This document shows positions 27,620-35,872 of a DNA stretch of 50,040 nt, piece after piece. The stretch is from an uncultured Pelagibacteraceae bacterium (GTDB lineage Bacteria; Pseudomonadota; Alphaproteobacteria; Pelagibacterales; Pelagibacteraceae), in the NCBI GenBank assembly GCA_902576335.1, contig CACGVC010000003.1, forward strand, positions 90,001 to 140,040, in the 5' to 3' direction. Numbering within the stretch: position 1 is the first letter of the stretch; each line of letters starts with the position of its first letter. The notes beneath the pieces are model-generated. The model did not search any database and had not been told where the DNA came from. It saw only the letters and a list, made by a program, of their open reading frames with translations. The translations under genes and the position numbers were made by a program.

Positions 27620-28939
27620 ATGCCCAATCATATTATAATTAAAAAAAAAATTAACAGTTTTAGAAAAAAAATTTTTGTAAGTGGAGATAAAAGTCTAAGT
27701 ATAAGATGGGTTTTATTTGCATCAATAGCCTCAGGTATTTCAAAAGCAAGAAATTTATTAATATCTGAGGATGTATTGGCGGCGATTAATATTATCAAAA
27801 AGTTTGGAATAAGAGTTATCCAAAAGAAAGGAGTTTTTATAATTTTTGGAAAAGGGATTGATGGATATAACTTTAGAAAAAACACAATTATAGATGCGAA
27901 AAACTCAGCAACTTTGGGTAGATTAATTCTCGGTTTAATAATCAATTCATCTAAAACTATTAAGTTGATTGGTGACAAAAGTTTATCGAGAAGAGATTTT
28001 AAAAGAGTAGCTTCTCCTTTATCCAAATTTGGAGCAAAATTTAAATTGAAAAAAAATTTTAGTCTTCCACTTACAATTCAGGGATCAAAAAATGTAAAAT
28101 CCATCAAATACCATGAAACACGAGGCTCAGCTCAATGTAAAAGTGCGGTTATGCTTGCCGCTATGAGAGCTAATGGAACAACTTATATAAAAGCTAAAAA
28201 AAGCAGAGATCACACAGAAAAAATGATGAAAGAACTAAGTTTACCTATTAAAGTTGTAAAAAGAAAGAATTATGACTTAATACAGATTAAAAAAGTAAAA
28301 AAGGTTAAAACAATAAACTACAACATTCCTTCTGACATAAGTTCTAGTGCATTTTTCATTGTACTTACTGCACTTTCAAAAAATTCTGAGCTTTTAATAA
28401 AAAATGTAAACATAAACCGTTCAAGAGTTGGTATTATCACTATTCTTAAGAAAATGGGAGTAAACATTATTTTACAAAATAAAAAAATTTACAGAGGGGA
28501 AGAGATAGCAGATATCAAAATTAAAAGTTCTAGATCTATCAAGCCAATTAAATGTCCCAGTTCATTAAATGCTAGTGCTATAGATGAATTTTTAGTAATT
28601 TTTTTAGTAGCAGCTAAAGCTAACGGAAATTCCTATTTTAACGGGTTGGCTGAATTAGATAAAAAAGAAAGTCCAAGACTAAAATGGGGTTCTAAGATTT
28701 TGAACAAAATGGGTATAAAAAATATTACAACAAAAAATTCAATAAAAATTTTTGGTAATCCAAATCTAAAAATTGATAAAAAAATAATCATAAACAATTA
28801 TCTCAAAGATCACAGAGTATTTATGACAAGTGTAATAGCAGCGTTATCATTTGGAGGATTATGGGAAATACATGACAGTAAAGCTATAAGAACTTCTTTT
28901 CCTAACTTTTTGAATATAATAAATCAGTTAAAAAAATAA
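27620..28939 (+). CDS. aroA: 3-phosphoshikimate 1-carboxyvinyltransferase (EPSP synthase)
   Basis: Sixth step of the shikimate pathway, joining PEP to shikimate-3-phosphate. Active-site segments are SGDKSLSIRW (usual K-S-x-S-x-R), AKNSATLGRLILGLI (usual NSGTxxR), RGSAQCKSAVMLAA, SRDHTEKMM and the catalytic aspartate in SAIDEFLVIF. A late DSKAIRTSFPNF matches the PEP-site region. Length 439 is normal. The protein is very Lys-rich, like its neighbours. The PEP-binding NSGT appears as NSAT, which in other enzymes affects glyphosate sensitivity; that is inference. Its stop overlaps the cmk start by one base. Confidence 0.93.
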   Translation: MPNHIIIKKKINSFRKKIFVSGDKSLSIRWVLFASIASGISKARNLLISEDVLAAINIIKKFGIRVIQKKGVFIIFGKGIDGYNFRKNTIIDAKNSATLGRLILGLIINSSKTIKLIGDKSLSRRDFKRVASPLSKFGAKFKLKKNFSLPLTIQGSKNVKSIKYHETRGSAQCKSAVMLAAMRANGTTYIKAKKSRDHTEKMMKELSLPIKVVKRKNYDLIQIKKVKKVKTINYNIPSDISSSAFFIVLTALSKNSELLIKNVNINRSRVGIITILKKMGVNIILQNKKIYRGEEIADIKIKSSRSIKPIKCPSSLNASAIDEFLVIFLVAAKANGNSYFNGLAELDKKESPRLKWGSKILNKMGIKNITTKNSIKIFGNPNLKIDKKIIINNYLKDHRVFMTSVIAALSFGGLWEIHDSKAIRTSFPNFLNIINQLKK

Positions 28940-29595
28940 TGAAAAAGAGAAAAAAAATAATTAAGATAGCGATTGACTCACCCGCTGCAGCAGGTGCAGG
29001 CACACAAGCAAAACTCATTTCTAGACACTATAATCTTTTACATCTTGATACTGGACGCTGTTACAGATATGTTGCAAATATAAAAATTTCTAATCCCTCA
29101 AAATATAATCTTCGATATGTAAAAGAAAAAATTAAAAAATTAAAAATTAAAGATTTACAAAATAAAAAACTCTTGACCGACAAAGTTGCCACTGCCGCTT
29201 CGATTATAGCAAAAGATAAAAAAATAAGAAAACTGGTTCACTCATTTCAATTGAACTGCGCCTATAATCCTCCACTAAAATATAATGGGTCATGTCTGGA
29301 TGGTAGAGATATTACTTATAAGATAATACCAGACGCAGAGTTAAAATTTTTTATAACAGCTAATCTCAAAACAAGAGCACTTAGGAGATATAAAGAATTA
29401 AAATCCTTAAACAAAAAAATAACTTATAATGATGTGCTAAAAAGCATTAAAAAACGTGATAAAAATGATTATACTCGTAAAATTTCACCTCTAAAGAAAA
29501 CAAAAGATTCAGTATTGATTAACACAACAAATTTATCTAAAAGAGCGTGTTTTTTAAAAATAAAAAAAATTATAGATAGAAGAATTAATAATTAA
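28939..29595 (+). CDS. cmk: Cytidylate kinase with altered P-loop
   Basis: Phosphorylates CMP and dCMP. The family context is clear: it sits between aroA and rpsA, has the usual length (218) and retains HLDTGRCYRYVA (usual YLDTGAMYRA), LDGRDI near residue 118, and a C-terminal RRYKELK lid-like region. The nucleotide-binding P-loop reads SPAAAGAGTQAK (residues 14-25): the invariant lysine of the GKG/S-T motif is replaced by Ala20. An aligned alphaproteobacterial Cmk would read GPAASGKGTLA. The reading frame is clean on both sides, so this is a substitution, not a frameshift. Activity cannot be judged from sequence. Confidence 0.88.
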   Translation: MKKRKKIIKIAIDSPAAAGAGTQAKLISRHYNLLHLDTGRCYRYVANIKISNPSKYNLRYVKEKIKKLKIKDLQNKKLLTDKVATAASIIAKDKKIRKLVHSFQLNCAYNPPLKYNGSCLDGRDITYKIIPDAELKFFITANLKTRALRRYKELKSLNKKITYNDVLKSIKKRDKNDYTRKISPLKKTKDSVLINTTNLSKRACFLKIKKIIDRRINN

Positions 29596-31319
29596 TGGAA
29601 ATATACAAAGATCTAACAAACCCAGATAATCAAAAATTTGAGCAACTTTTAAATACTCAACTATCAAAAATCAACATTGAAGAAGGTAAAATAATTGAAG
29701 GTAAAGTTAACAAGATAACTGAAAAATATGTTTTTCTACATGTTGATGGACTTAAATCTGAGCCAGTTTTAGATATAAACGAACTAAAGACCATGGGATT
29801 AAGTCAAAAAATTAAAGTTGGAGAAAAAATTTCAGTTTTATTAGAGAAACTAGAAGATAAAATGGGAGAAGTTGTAGTATCCGCAAGTAAAGCTCAAAAA
29901 ATCAAAGGATGGGATAAATTAGTTGAAGCATATGAAAAAAAAATACCTATTATGGGAAAAATTACCTCTAAGTGTAAAGGAGGTTGTATCGTTGAACACA
30001 TAGACACGGGCTCTCTGATGTTTTTACCAGGTTCACAGATTAGTGATAAGCCACTAAAAGATATTAGCCATTTGATGAATGAACCGCAAAAATTTGCTCT
30101 TATAAAACTTGATAAAGTAAGAGGAAATGCTTGCGTGTCAAGAAGAGAAATTATTACCTCTTTTAAGAAAGAAGATAAAGCCAAAATAATTGATAAATAC
30201 AAAGTTGGTGACATTATAAAAGGAGCTGAAGTAAAAGGTTATAGTTCTTTTGGTTGTTTTTTTAATGTTAATGGAGAACTTGATGTTTTGGTTCATTTGC
30301 AAGAAATTTCTTACTCGAGAGTAAATCATCCAGATGAAGTTTTTAACATTGGTGAAAAACATGATTTAAAAGTAATATCTGTTGATAAAGAGAAGCTGCA
30401 AGTCGGATGCTCAGTTAAACAAATGTCACCTGATCCTTTTGAGCATATTGAAAATTATGAACTTAAAAAAGTTTACAAAGCCAAAGTTACAAAAATTATG
30501 GACTTTGGTGCTTTCTGTGAATTAGAACCAGGCTTAACTACGCTTTTACATTCAAGCGAACTTAGTTGGACAAAAAAAAATGTGTCAGCAAAGAAAATGT
30601 TTAAAGTTGGTGACGAAATTGATTGTATAATAACCGAAATAGATAAAGAAAAAAGAAGAGTAGCAATTTCTCATAGATTGACGCTAGAAAATCCATTTGA
30701 AACTTTCAATAAAAAATATCCAGTTGGGTCTGTTGTAAACGGTGAAATAGTAAACAAAAATGAGTACTCTTTGTTCGTAAAAGTTGAGGATATAAATATC
30801 GATACTTTCTTACATTGTAATGATTTAACTTATCTTAATAATGGGGAAGAAGAACTTACGAAATATAAAAAAGGTGACAAAATAAAAGTTAAAGTCCTAG
30901 AAATAAAAGTCGAAGATCAAAAAATTAGAGTAGGTTACAAACAAACGCAAAATGATCCTTTAGATTGGTTTAGTGATAAGAAAAAAAATCAAACTATTAC
31001 AGTAAAAATAATTTCTACAGATAATAAGGGATTAACTGTAAGACCAGAAGGATGTGACATGGATTTCATCATTAAAAAATCACAAATAGCAATAAATCCA
31101 GCAGACGCTCGACCATCAAGATTCACAGGTGGTGAAAAAATAGACTGTGCAATTTCTGAGATTGATTTAGATAAACGTAAGATTTCTTTAAGTATGAAAT
31201 TATTAGAGGAAATTGAAAAAAAAGAAGCTCTAGAAAAGTATGGAGCTGAGGGATCTGGAAAAAATCTTCCTTTCTCCTCTCTATCTGATGACTTAAAGAA
31301 AAAAAATAAGGAAAAATAA
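29595..31319 (+). CDS. rpsA: 30S ribosomal protein S1
   Basis: Binds mRNA and helps place it on the 30S subunit. Several S1 OB-fold repeats can be followed, each with a pattern like G-x-V-x-G-x-F: GKITSKCKGGCIVEHI (about 117), GAEVKGYSSFGCFFNVNG (about 210), KAKVTKIMDFGAFCELEPG (about 296) and NGEIVNKNEYSLFVKV (about 381). Two less regular repeats follow to about 550, making six. Length 574 is typical. The order cmk-rpsA-ihfB is widely conserved. The start ATG overlaps the cmk stop (TAATG). Confidence 0.96.
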   Translation: MEIYKDLTNPDNQKFEQLLNTQLSKINIEEGKIIEGKVNKITEKYVFLHVDGLKSEPVLDINELKTMGLSQKIKVGEKISVLLEKLEDKMGEVVVSASKAQKIKGWDKLVEAYEKKIPIMGKITSKCKGGCIVEHIDTGSLMFLPGSQISDKPLKDISHLMNEPQKFALIKLDKVRGNACVSRREIITSFKKEDKAKIIDKYKVGDIIKGAEVKGYSSFGCFFNVNGELDVLVHLQEISYSRVNHPDEVFNIGEKHDLKVISVDKEKLQVGCSVKQMSPDPFEHIENYELKKVYKAKVTKIMDFGAFCELEPGLTTLLHSSELSWTKKNVSAKKMFKVGDEIDCIITEIDKEKRRVAISHRLTLENPFETFNKKYPVGSVVNGEIVNKNEYSLFVKVEDINIDTFLHCNDLTYLNNGEEELTKYKKGDKIKVKVLEIKVEDQKIRVGYKQTQNDPLDWFSDKKKNQTITVKIISTDNKGLTVRPEGCDMDFIIKKSQIAINPADARPSRFTGGEKIDCAISEIDLDKRKISLSMKLLEEIEKKEALEKYGAEGSGKNLPFSSLSDDLKKKNKEK

Positions 31320-31346
31320 TAAACATAATTAAAAAGAAGTGTTAAA

Positions 31347-31640
31347 TTGGGTGTTGTAAAGTCAAAACTTTTAAAACAAATTTCTAATAGCTTCCCAAAT
31401 TTTCAAAAAAAAGACTTAGCAAAAATAACAGATATAATATTAATCGAGTTAAAAAAAGCTCTTAAGAGAGGAGAAAGAGTAGAAATTAGAGGCTGGGGGT
31501 CTTTAAGCGTCCGAAATCAAAAATCATCTATAAGAAGGAATCCTAAGACAGGTGATAAAGTTGCAGTACCAGCTAAAAAAGTAATTTATTGGAAAATGAG
31601 TAAAGAAATGTTTAAAAAGATTAACAATGAAAAAGAGTAA
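31347..31640 (+). CDS. ihfB: Integration host factor beta subunit
   Basis: HU/IHF family DNA-bending protein. The start used is TTG at 31347, because the family begins at the following VVKSKLLKQI and no in-frame ATG exists near it; an AGAAG lies about 10 nt upstream. The core segments RGERVEIRGWGSLSVR and RRNPKTGDKVAVPAKKVIYWK match IHF-beta, including the DNA-intercalating proline region (RNPKTG). Length is 97. No ihfA is in this window. It overlaps the pyrF start by 14 nt. Confidence 0.92.
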   Translation: MGVVKSKLLKQISNSFPNFQKKDLAKITDIILIELKKALKRGERVEIRGWGSLSVRNQKSSIRRNPKTGDKVAVPAKKVIYWKMSKEMFKKINNEKE

Positions 31641-32301
31641 AATATTTGTTGCTTGTGATACGTCAAAAATATCAAAAATTGAGAAAATTATAAAAGACAC
31701 TAAAAATAATAAGTTAACAATTGGATATAAACTAGGTTTAGAATTTTTAAACTCAAAAAACGGTAGAATTTTTCTATCAAAATTAAGGAACAAAATAATA
31801 TTTGCAGATTTAAAACTTAACGATATTCCAAATACCTGTGCAGCAACAATAAAAGCAATTAAAGATTTGAGAGTCAATTATTTAACCATCCATATTAGTT
31901 CAGGATTAGATGCTCTTAAAGCTGCAAAAAAGATATCTGGTAAAATAAAACTGATAGGTGTAACAGTTCTTACCTCTTTAGATAATAAAGCATTAAAAGA
32001 AATTGGATTTAACAAAGATGTAAAAAAACTGGTACTACACCAAGTAAAATTAGCAAATAAAGCAAAATTAGATGCTATTGTATGTAGTGCACAAGAAGTA
32101 AAATTAGTAAAAAAACTATTTAAAAGAGAAATAATAACTCCTGGGATAAGATTTAAATCAAAAACAAACGATCAAAAAAGAGTTCTAACACCTTATGAAG
32201 CTTATGCAAATGGAGCTGATTGGCTCGTGATAGGTAGAGATTTGACGAGAGGTAATATTAAAAAAAATACACAATTACTTATTGATCACTTAAATCAATG
32301 A
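31627..32301 (+). CDS. pyrF: Orotidine 5'-phosphate decarboxylase
   Basis: Last step of UMP synthesis. The catalytic Lys-Asp tetrad is in FADLKLNDIPNT (about residues 58-69; family DxKxxDI). The C-terminal phosphate-binding GIRFKSKTNDQKR and GADWLVIGRDLTRG also match. Length 224 is normal. It starts inside the end of ihfB and overlaps the trpF start by 4 nt (ATGA), so ihfB-pyrF-trpF are probably translationally coupled. Confidence 0.95.
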   Translation: MKKSKIFVACDTSKISKIEKIIKDTKNNKLTIGYKLGLEFLNSKNGRIFLSKLRNKIIFADLKLNDIPNTCAATIKAIKDLRVNYLTIHISSGLDALKAAKKISGKIKLIGVTVLTSLDNKALKEIGFNKDVKKLVLHQVKLANKAKLDAIVCSAQEVKLVKKLFKREIITPGIRFKSKTNDQKRVLTPYEAYANGADWLVIGRDLTRGNIKKNTQLLIDHLNQ

Positions 32302-32915
32302 TCAAAGGTTTAAAAATTTGTGGTGTATCTGATCCTAAAACATTAAATTTTATTTTAAACCACCCCCACCCACCAAAATTTATAGGGTTTATTACTAATT
32401 ATGAAAAAAGTAGAAGATTTATTGAATATAAAAAATTAAAAAAATTAATAAATGTCGAAAGAAAACAGGTCAACTTTACTTCTGTTCTAGTTAATCCAAC
32501 TGACAAGATTTTAGAAAAAATAAAGCACTTAAACTTTGATTATTATCAACTTTATGATGTAAGCCCTAAAAGAACTAAAGAAATTAAATTAAAGTATAAA
32601 ATCAAAATAATTTCTGCAATTACAATTTCTGATAAAAATGATGTAATTAGATATAAGGATTACTCAAATATTTCAGATATAATTCTATTTGACTCAAAAG
32701 GTTATAATAAATCTGAAAGTTTTGATCATAATTTACTAGATGGAGTGTCTAAAAAATTGAATAAAATGATTGCAGGAAATATTCAAATAGATGATATTCC
32801 AAATTTTAAAGATAAAGACTATATAATTGATCTTAGCGGAGCATTGGAGGACGAGAGTGGAAAAAAAGATATTAATAGAATTAATAAGTTGTTAAGTTTA
32901 TCCTCAAAAATATGA
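32298..32915 (+). CDS. trpF: Phosphoribosylanthranilate isomerase (divergent)
   Basis: Isomerises phosphoribosylanthranilate in tryptophan synthesis, a TIM barrel. The catalytic cysteine is in LKICGV (C8), and the general-acid aspartate is likely in IILFDSKGYNKS (usual LLDxxxxxxGG). The phosphate-binding end reads IIDLSGALEDESGKKD (usual DVSSGVExxPGxKD). Overall similarity to the family is weak in the middle, so the name leans partly on position before trpB and trpA. It overlaps pyrF and trpB by 4 nt each. Confidence 0.82.
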   Translation: MIKGLKICGVSDPKTLNFILNHPHPPKFIGFITNYEKSRRFIEYKKLKKLINVERKQVNFTSVLVNPTDKILEKIKHLNFDYYQLYDVSPKRTKEIKLKYKIKIISAITISDKNDVIRYKDYSNISDIILFDSKGYNKSESFDHNLLDGVSKKLNKMIAGNIQIDDIPNFKDKDYIIDLSGALEDESGKKDINRINKLLSLSSKI

Positions 32916-34147
32916 TACTAAGAAAAGGAATACAGGTAATTGATCAAGGAGATGAACTTGGTTTTTGGGGGGGTAAATTTGGAGGTAACTTTGTTCCTGA
33001 AACTTTGAAAAAACCTATTGAAGATTTAGAGATCTTATTCAACAAACTTAAAAAAGATAAAAAATTTATAGCTGAAAGAGATAAATATTTTAAAAATTGG
33101 ATAGGAGTTCCTACACGTTTTATAAAATTAAAAAATTTAACAAAACATGTGGGAGGGGCTCAAATCTGGTCCAAGGTTGTATCAGATGCAAATGGTGGCG
33201 CGCATAAAATCTATAACGCTACAGTTCATTGTTTGTTGGCAAAACGCTCTGGTAAAAAGATTATATGTGGTGACACTGGTGCTGGATATGCAGGTAAAAT
33301 GTTAAGTATGGCAGCAAAAAAATTCGGCCTAAAATGCAAAATTTTTATGGGAGCAAAAGATATTGAGAGACAACAACCAAATGTAAGAGCTATGAAAAAA
33401 AATGGTGCTGAAGTCATACCTGTTTATTCGGGAAGTCAAACCCTAGTTGATGCTGTTTCTGAGTGTATGCGTTTTTGGGTTGCTAATTGCGACACTACAG
33501 CTATGTGTGTTGGAAGTACTGTAGGTCCAGCTGTTTTTGTTCGTATCTGCGGATGGAGTACCAGTCAAATATCCAGGGAATTAAAAGTTCAATTAATTGA
33601 GGAATTTGGTTCTATTCCAAAAAAACTTAAACTTTATAATTGTGTTGGAGGTGGTAGTTCAAGTTTTGGTTTTTGGAATGAATTTATGGATTATGATAAA
33701 AAACAATGCGAATTTATCGGAGTTGAGGCTGGTGGGCCCACAAAAAGTAAGAGGCATGCTGCACCTCTTACCCACGGTTCAAAAATTGGAATTCTACATG
33801 GGGCAGCACAATACGTTAATCAGAATTCAGACGGACAAATAGAAGAGACAGAGTCTATTTCTGCTGGACTAGACTATCCAGGAATTTCTCCTCTTCATTG
33901 TTTTCTTAAAGATACTAAAAGAGCAAGATATACAGCTGCCAGTGATGAGGAAGCATTAAAGGCTTATAAGCTTGTAACTAAATATGAAAAATTAAGGCCA
34001 TCTTTAGAACCAAGTCATGCCTTTTCTGTTGCAATAAGAGAGGCAAAAAAAATGAGTAAGAATACAATTGTTGTAGTTAATAGTTGTGGTGACGCTTATA
34101 AAGATAAAAAAATTTTAATAAATAGACTTGGAAGAAAATATGCTTAA
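32912..34147 (+). CDS. trpB: Tryptophan synthase beta chain, atypical active site
   Basis: PLP enzyme that joins indole and serine. The TrpB fold is recognisable along its full length of 411: FGGNFVPETL, NGGAHKIYNA with Schiff-base K99, GAKDIERQQPNV, ISAGLDYPGISPLH and LRPSLEPSHA with E366. Several positions that are nearly invariant differ. ETGAGQHG is DTGAGYAG (catalytic Glu to D121; Gln-His to Tyr-Ala), the phosphate loop GGGSNA is GGGSSS (246-251), and VNLSGRGDKD is VNSCGDAYKD (390-399), so the residue facing the pyridine nitrogen is probably Cys. The GPHPYP stretch is also lost. It is translationally linked to trpF and trpA. A changed activity is possible; a tryptophan role is the default by context. 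Confidence 0.85.
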   Translation: MILRKGIQVIDQGDELGFWGGKFGGNFVPETLKKPIEDLEILFNKLKKDKKFIAERDKYFKNWIGVPTRFIKLKNLTKHVGGAQIWSKVVSDANGGAHKIYNATVHCLLAKRSGKKIICGDTGAGYAGKMLSMAAKKFGLKCKIFMGAKDIERQQPNVRAMKKNGAEVIPVYSGSQTLVDAVSECMRFWVANCDTTAMCVGSTVGPAVFVRICGWSTSQISRELKVQLIEEFGSIPKKLKLYNCVGGGSSSFGFWNEFMDYDKKQCEFIGVEAGGPTKSKRHAAPLTHGSKIGILHGAAQYVNQNSDGQIEETESISAGLDYPGISPLHCFLKDTKRARYTAASDEEALKAYKLVTKYEKLRPSLEPSHAFSVAIREAKKMSKNTIVVVNSCGDAYKDKKILINRLGRKYA

Positions 34148-34940
34148 TCAGATTGATCTTGCATTTAAAAAAGCTAAAGAGGAAAATAGACCAGCTCTTT
34201 TAACGTATACTGTGGCAGGTGATAGTTCAAAAAGCCAATCTCTAGTAATACTAAATACAATATCAAAATATGCAGATATTTTAGAATTAGGAATTCCACA
34301 TAACACACCAGTTGCAGATGGTAGTCAAATACAAACTAGTGCATACAGAGCCATAAAAAACGGAATTAAGATTGAAGATATTTTTTGGATAGTAAAAAAA
34401 TATAAGAAAAATAAAAATTCAAAACCTATTATTTTAATGGGTTACTATAATATGATATTTCAGTATGGAGAAAAAAAATTTTTAGAAAAATGCAAAAGGG
34501 TAGGAGTTAATGGCTTAATAATTGTTGATTTACCTTGGCCGGAAAATAAATCTTTTACAAAAAAATGTATAAAAAAATCAATTTATCTAATTCAACTTTT
34601 GTCACCTACAACTTCAAAGGAAAGACTTAACAAAATAATTAAAGACTCTCATCCTATGAACTATTTCATATCAATGCTATCTACTACGGGTGGTAAATTA
34701 AAAGTATCTCCTAAAAAGATTATGTCAAATTACTTTAAAATTAAAAAAATAAATCCAAAAAAAAATGTTGTGATAGGTTTTGGGATTACAGAAAAATCAA
34801 TAAAATCCTTAAAAAAAGCTGATGGATTGGTTGTAGGAAGTGCTATTTGCAAGGAAATTTCTGTTTCAATTCAAAAAAGACAAAATCCTGTCACAAATGT
34901 TGCTAATTTAGTGAAAAAGCTTAAAAATAAAATTTTATGA
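34140..34940 (+). CDS. trpA: Tryptophan synthase alpha chain
   Basis: Cleaves indole-3-glycerol phosphate to indole, passed to TrpB through a tunnel. The ATG at 34140 is preferred to an in-frame TTG at 34128 because GGAAG lies 7 nt before it. With this start the catalytic residues fall at the classic numbers E49 (in ILELGIPHNTP) and D60 (in PVADG). ILMGYYNMIFQYG and GLIIVDLPWPEN match the family; the G-V-T-G segment is STTGGK. Length 266 is normal. It overlaps trpB by 8 nt and accD by 4 nt. Both catalytic residues are present, unlike the drift in TrpB. Confidence 0.92.
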   Translation: MLNQIDLAFKKAKEENRPALLTYTVAGDSSKSQSLVILNTISKYADILELGIPHNTPVADGSQIQTSAYRAIKNGIKIEDIFWIVKKYKKNKNSKPIILMGYYNMIFQYGEKKFLEKCKRVGVNGLIIVDLPWPENKSFTKKCIKKSIYLIQLLSPTTSKERLNKIIKDSHPMNYFISMLSTTGGKLKVSPKKIMSNYFKIKKINPKKNVVIGFGITEKSIKSLKKADGLVVGSAICKEISVSIQKRQNPVTNVANLVKKLKNKIL

Positions 34941-35872
34941 ACTGGATTACCAAAATAATTAAGGCTGGTGAAAAGATTAAGTCTGCTCTTCACAAAAGAG
35001 CCACGAAAGAAGATATAGCTAACAGTGACTGGACTTCATGTTGTAAAGGTCCTATCTTAAAAAAAGATCTTAAGAAAAACTTATGGGTATGTCCCGAGCC
35101 TGAATGTAATAAACATCATAGAATTACACCGAAACAAAGGTTTGATATTCTTTTTGGTGAAAAGAATTATGAAATTTTTAAAACCCCGATTCCCAAAGAT
35201 GATCCTTTGAACTGGACTGACTCGAAATCTTATAAAGATAGATTAAAGAGTGCTAGAAAAAAAACAGGTATGGATTGTGGAATGATGGTCGTCTGTGGAT
35301 CAATCAATGATATTAAAATTACAGCTGTTGCATCTGACTTTGATTTTTTAGGAGCATCAATGGCTGCTGCTGAGGGCGAGGCTTTTTTATATGGTATTCA
35401 ACATGCAATTGAAAATAAAACACCTTTTTTATGTGTAAGTGCTGGTGGAGGGATGAGAATGATGGAAAGTTTAATTTCTTTATCCCAAATGACGAGGACA
35501 ACTTTAGCAATTAATGAATTAAAAAAAAACAATCTTCCATACATTGTTTGTATTACTGACCCAACAGCGGGAGGCATTACTGCATCGTACGCTATGCTAG
35601 GTGATATTCATATAGCAGAACCAGGTGCTTTAATTGCATTTGCTGGCGCAAGGGTAATTCAGGGAACGGTCAAAGAGGAGTTACCTGAAGGTTTTCAAAA
35701 AAGTGAATACGTTGAGAAAACTGGATTTGTAGACTTGATTGTTGATAGAAAAGATCTATCTGAAAAAATTGGAACTTTATTATCAATATTGTTAAAGAAA
35801 AATTCTGTTATAAATTCTGAAGAAAATGAAACTTCAGAGAATTCTCAACCGCTTACAAAAGCTGCATCCTAA
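34937..35872 (+). CDS. accD: Acetyl-CoA carboxylase carboxyltransferase beta subunit
   Basis: Partner of AccA in malonyl-CoA synthesis. The N-terminal zinc-ribbon region reads WTSCCKGPILKK and WVCPEPECNKHHRI. The first CxxC pair is incomplete and the second is CxxxxC, so zinc binding is uncertain; loss of these cysteines is common in alphaproteobacterial AccD. The crotonase-fold core has VASDFDFLGASMAAAEGEAF, the variant SAGGGMRMMES (usual SGGARMQEG), DPTAGGITASYAMLGD and the oxyanion-region AGARVIQGTVKEELPEGFQ. Length is 311. The last 47 nt overlap folC. Order trpA-accD-folC is typical of proteobacteria. Confidence 0.95.
   Translation: MNWITKIIKAGEKIKSALHKRATKEDIANSDWTSCCKGPILKKDLKKNLWVCPEPECNKHHRITPKQRFDILFGEKNYEIFKTPIPKDDPLNWTDSKSYKDRLKSARKKTGMDCGMMVVCGSINDIKITAVASDFDFLGASMAAAEGEAFLYGIQHAIENKTPFLCVSAGGGMRMMESLISLSQMTRTTLAINELKKNNLPYIVCITDPTAGGITASYAMLGDIHIAEPGALIAFAGARVIQGTVKEELPEGFQKSEYVEKTGFVDLIVDRKDLSEKIGTLLSILLKKNSVINSEENETSENSQPLTKAAS

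Noticed and set aside
34937..35060. Incomplete zinc ribbon of AccD as a novelty
   Set aside because: Loss or change of these cysteines is common in alphaproteobacterial AccD, so it is not remarkable here.
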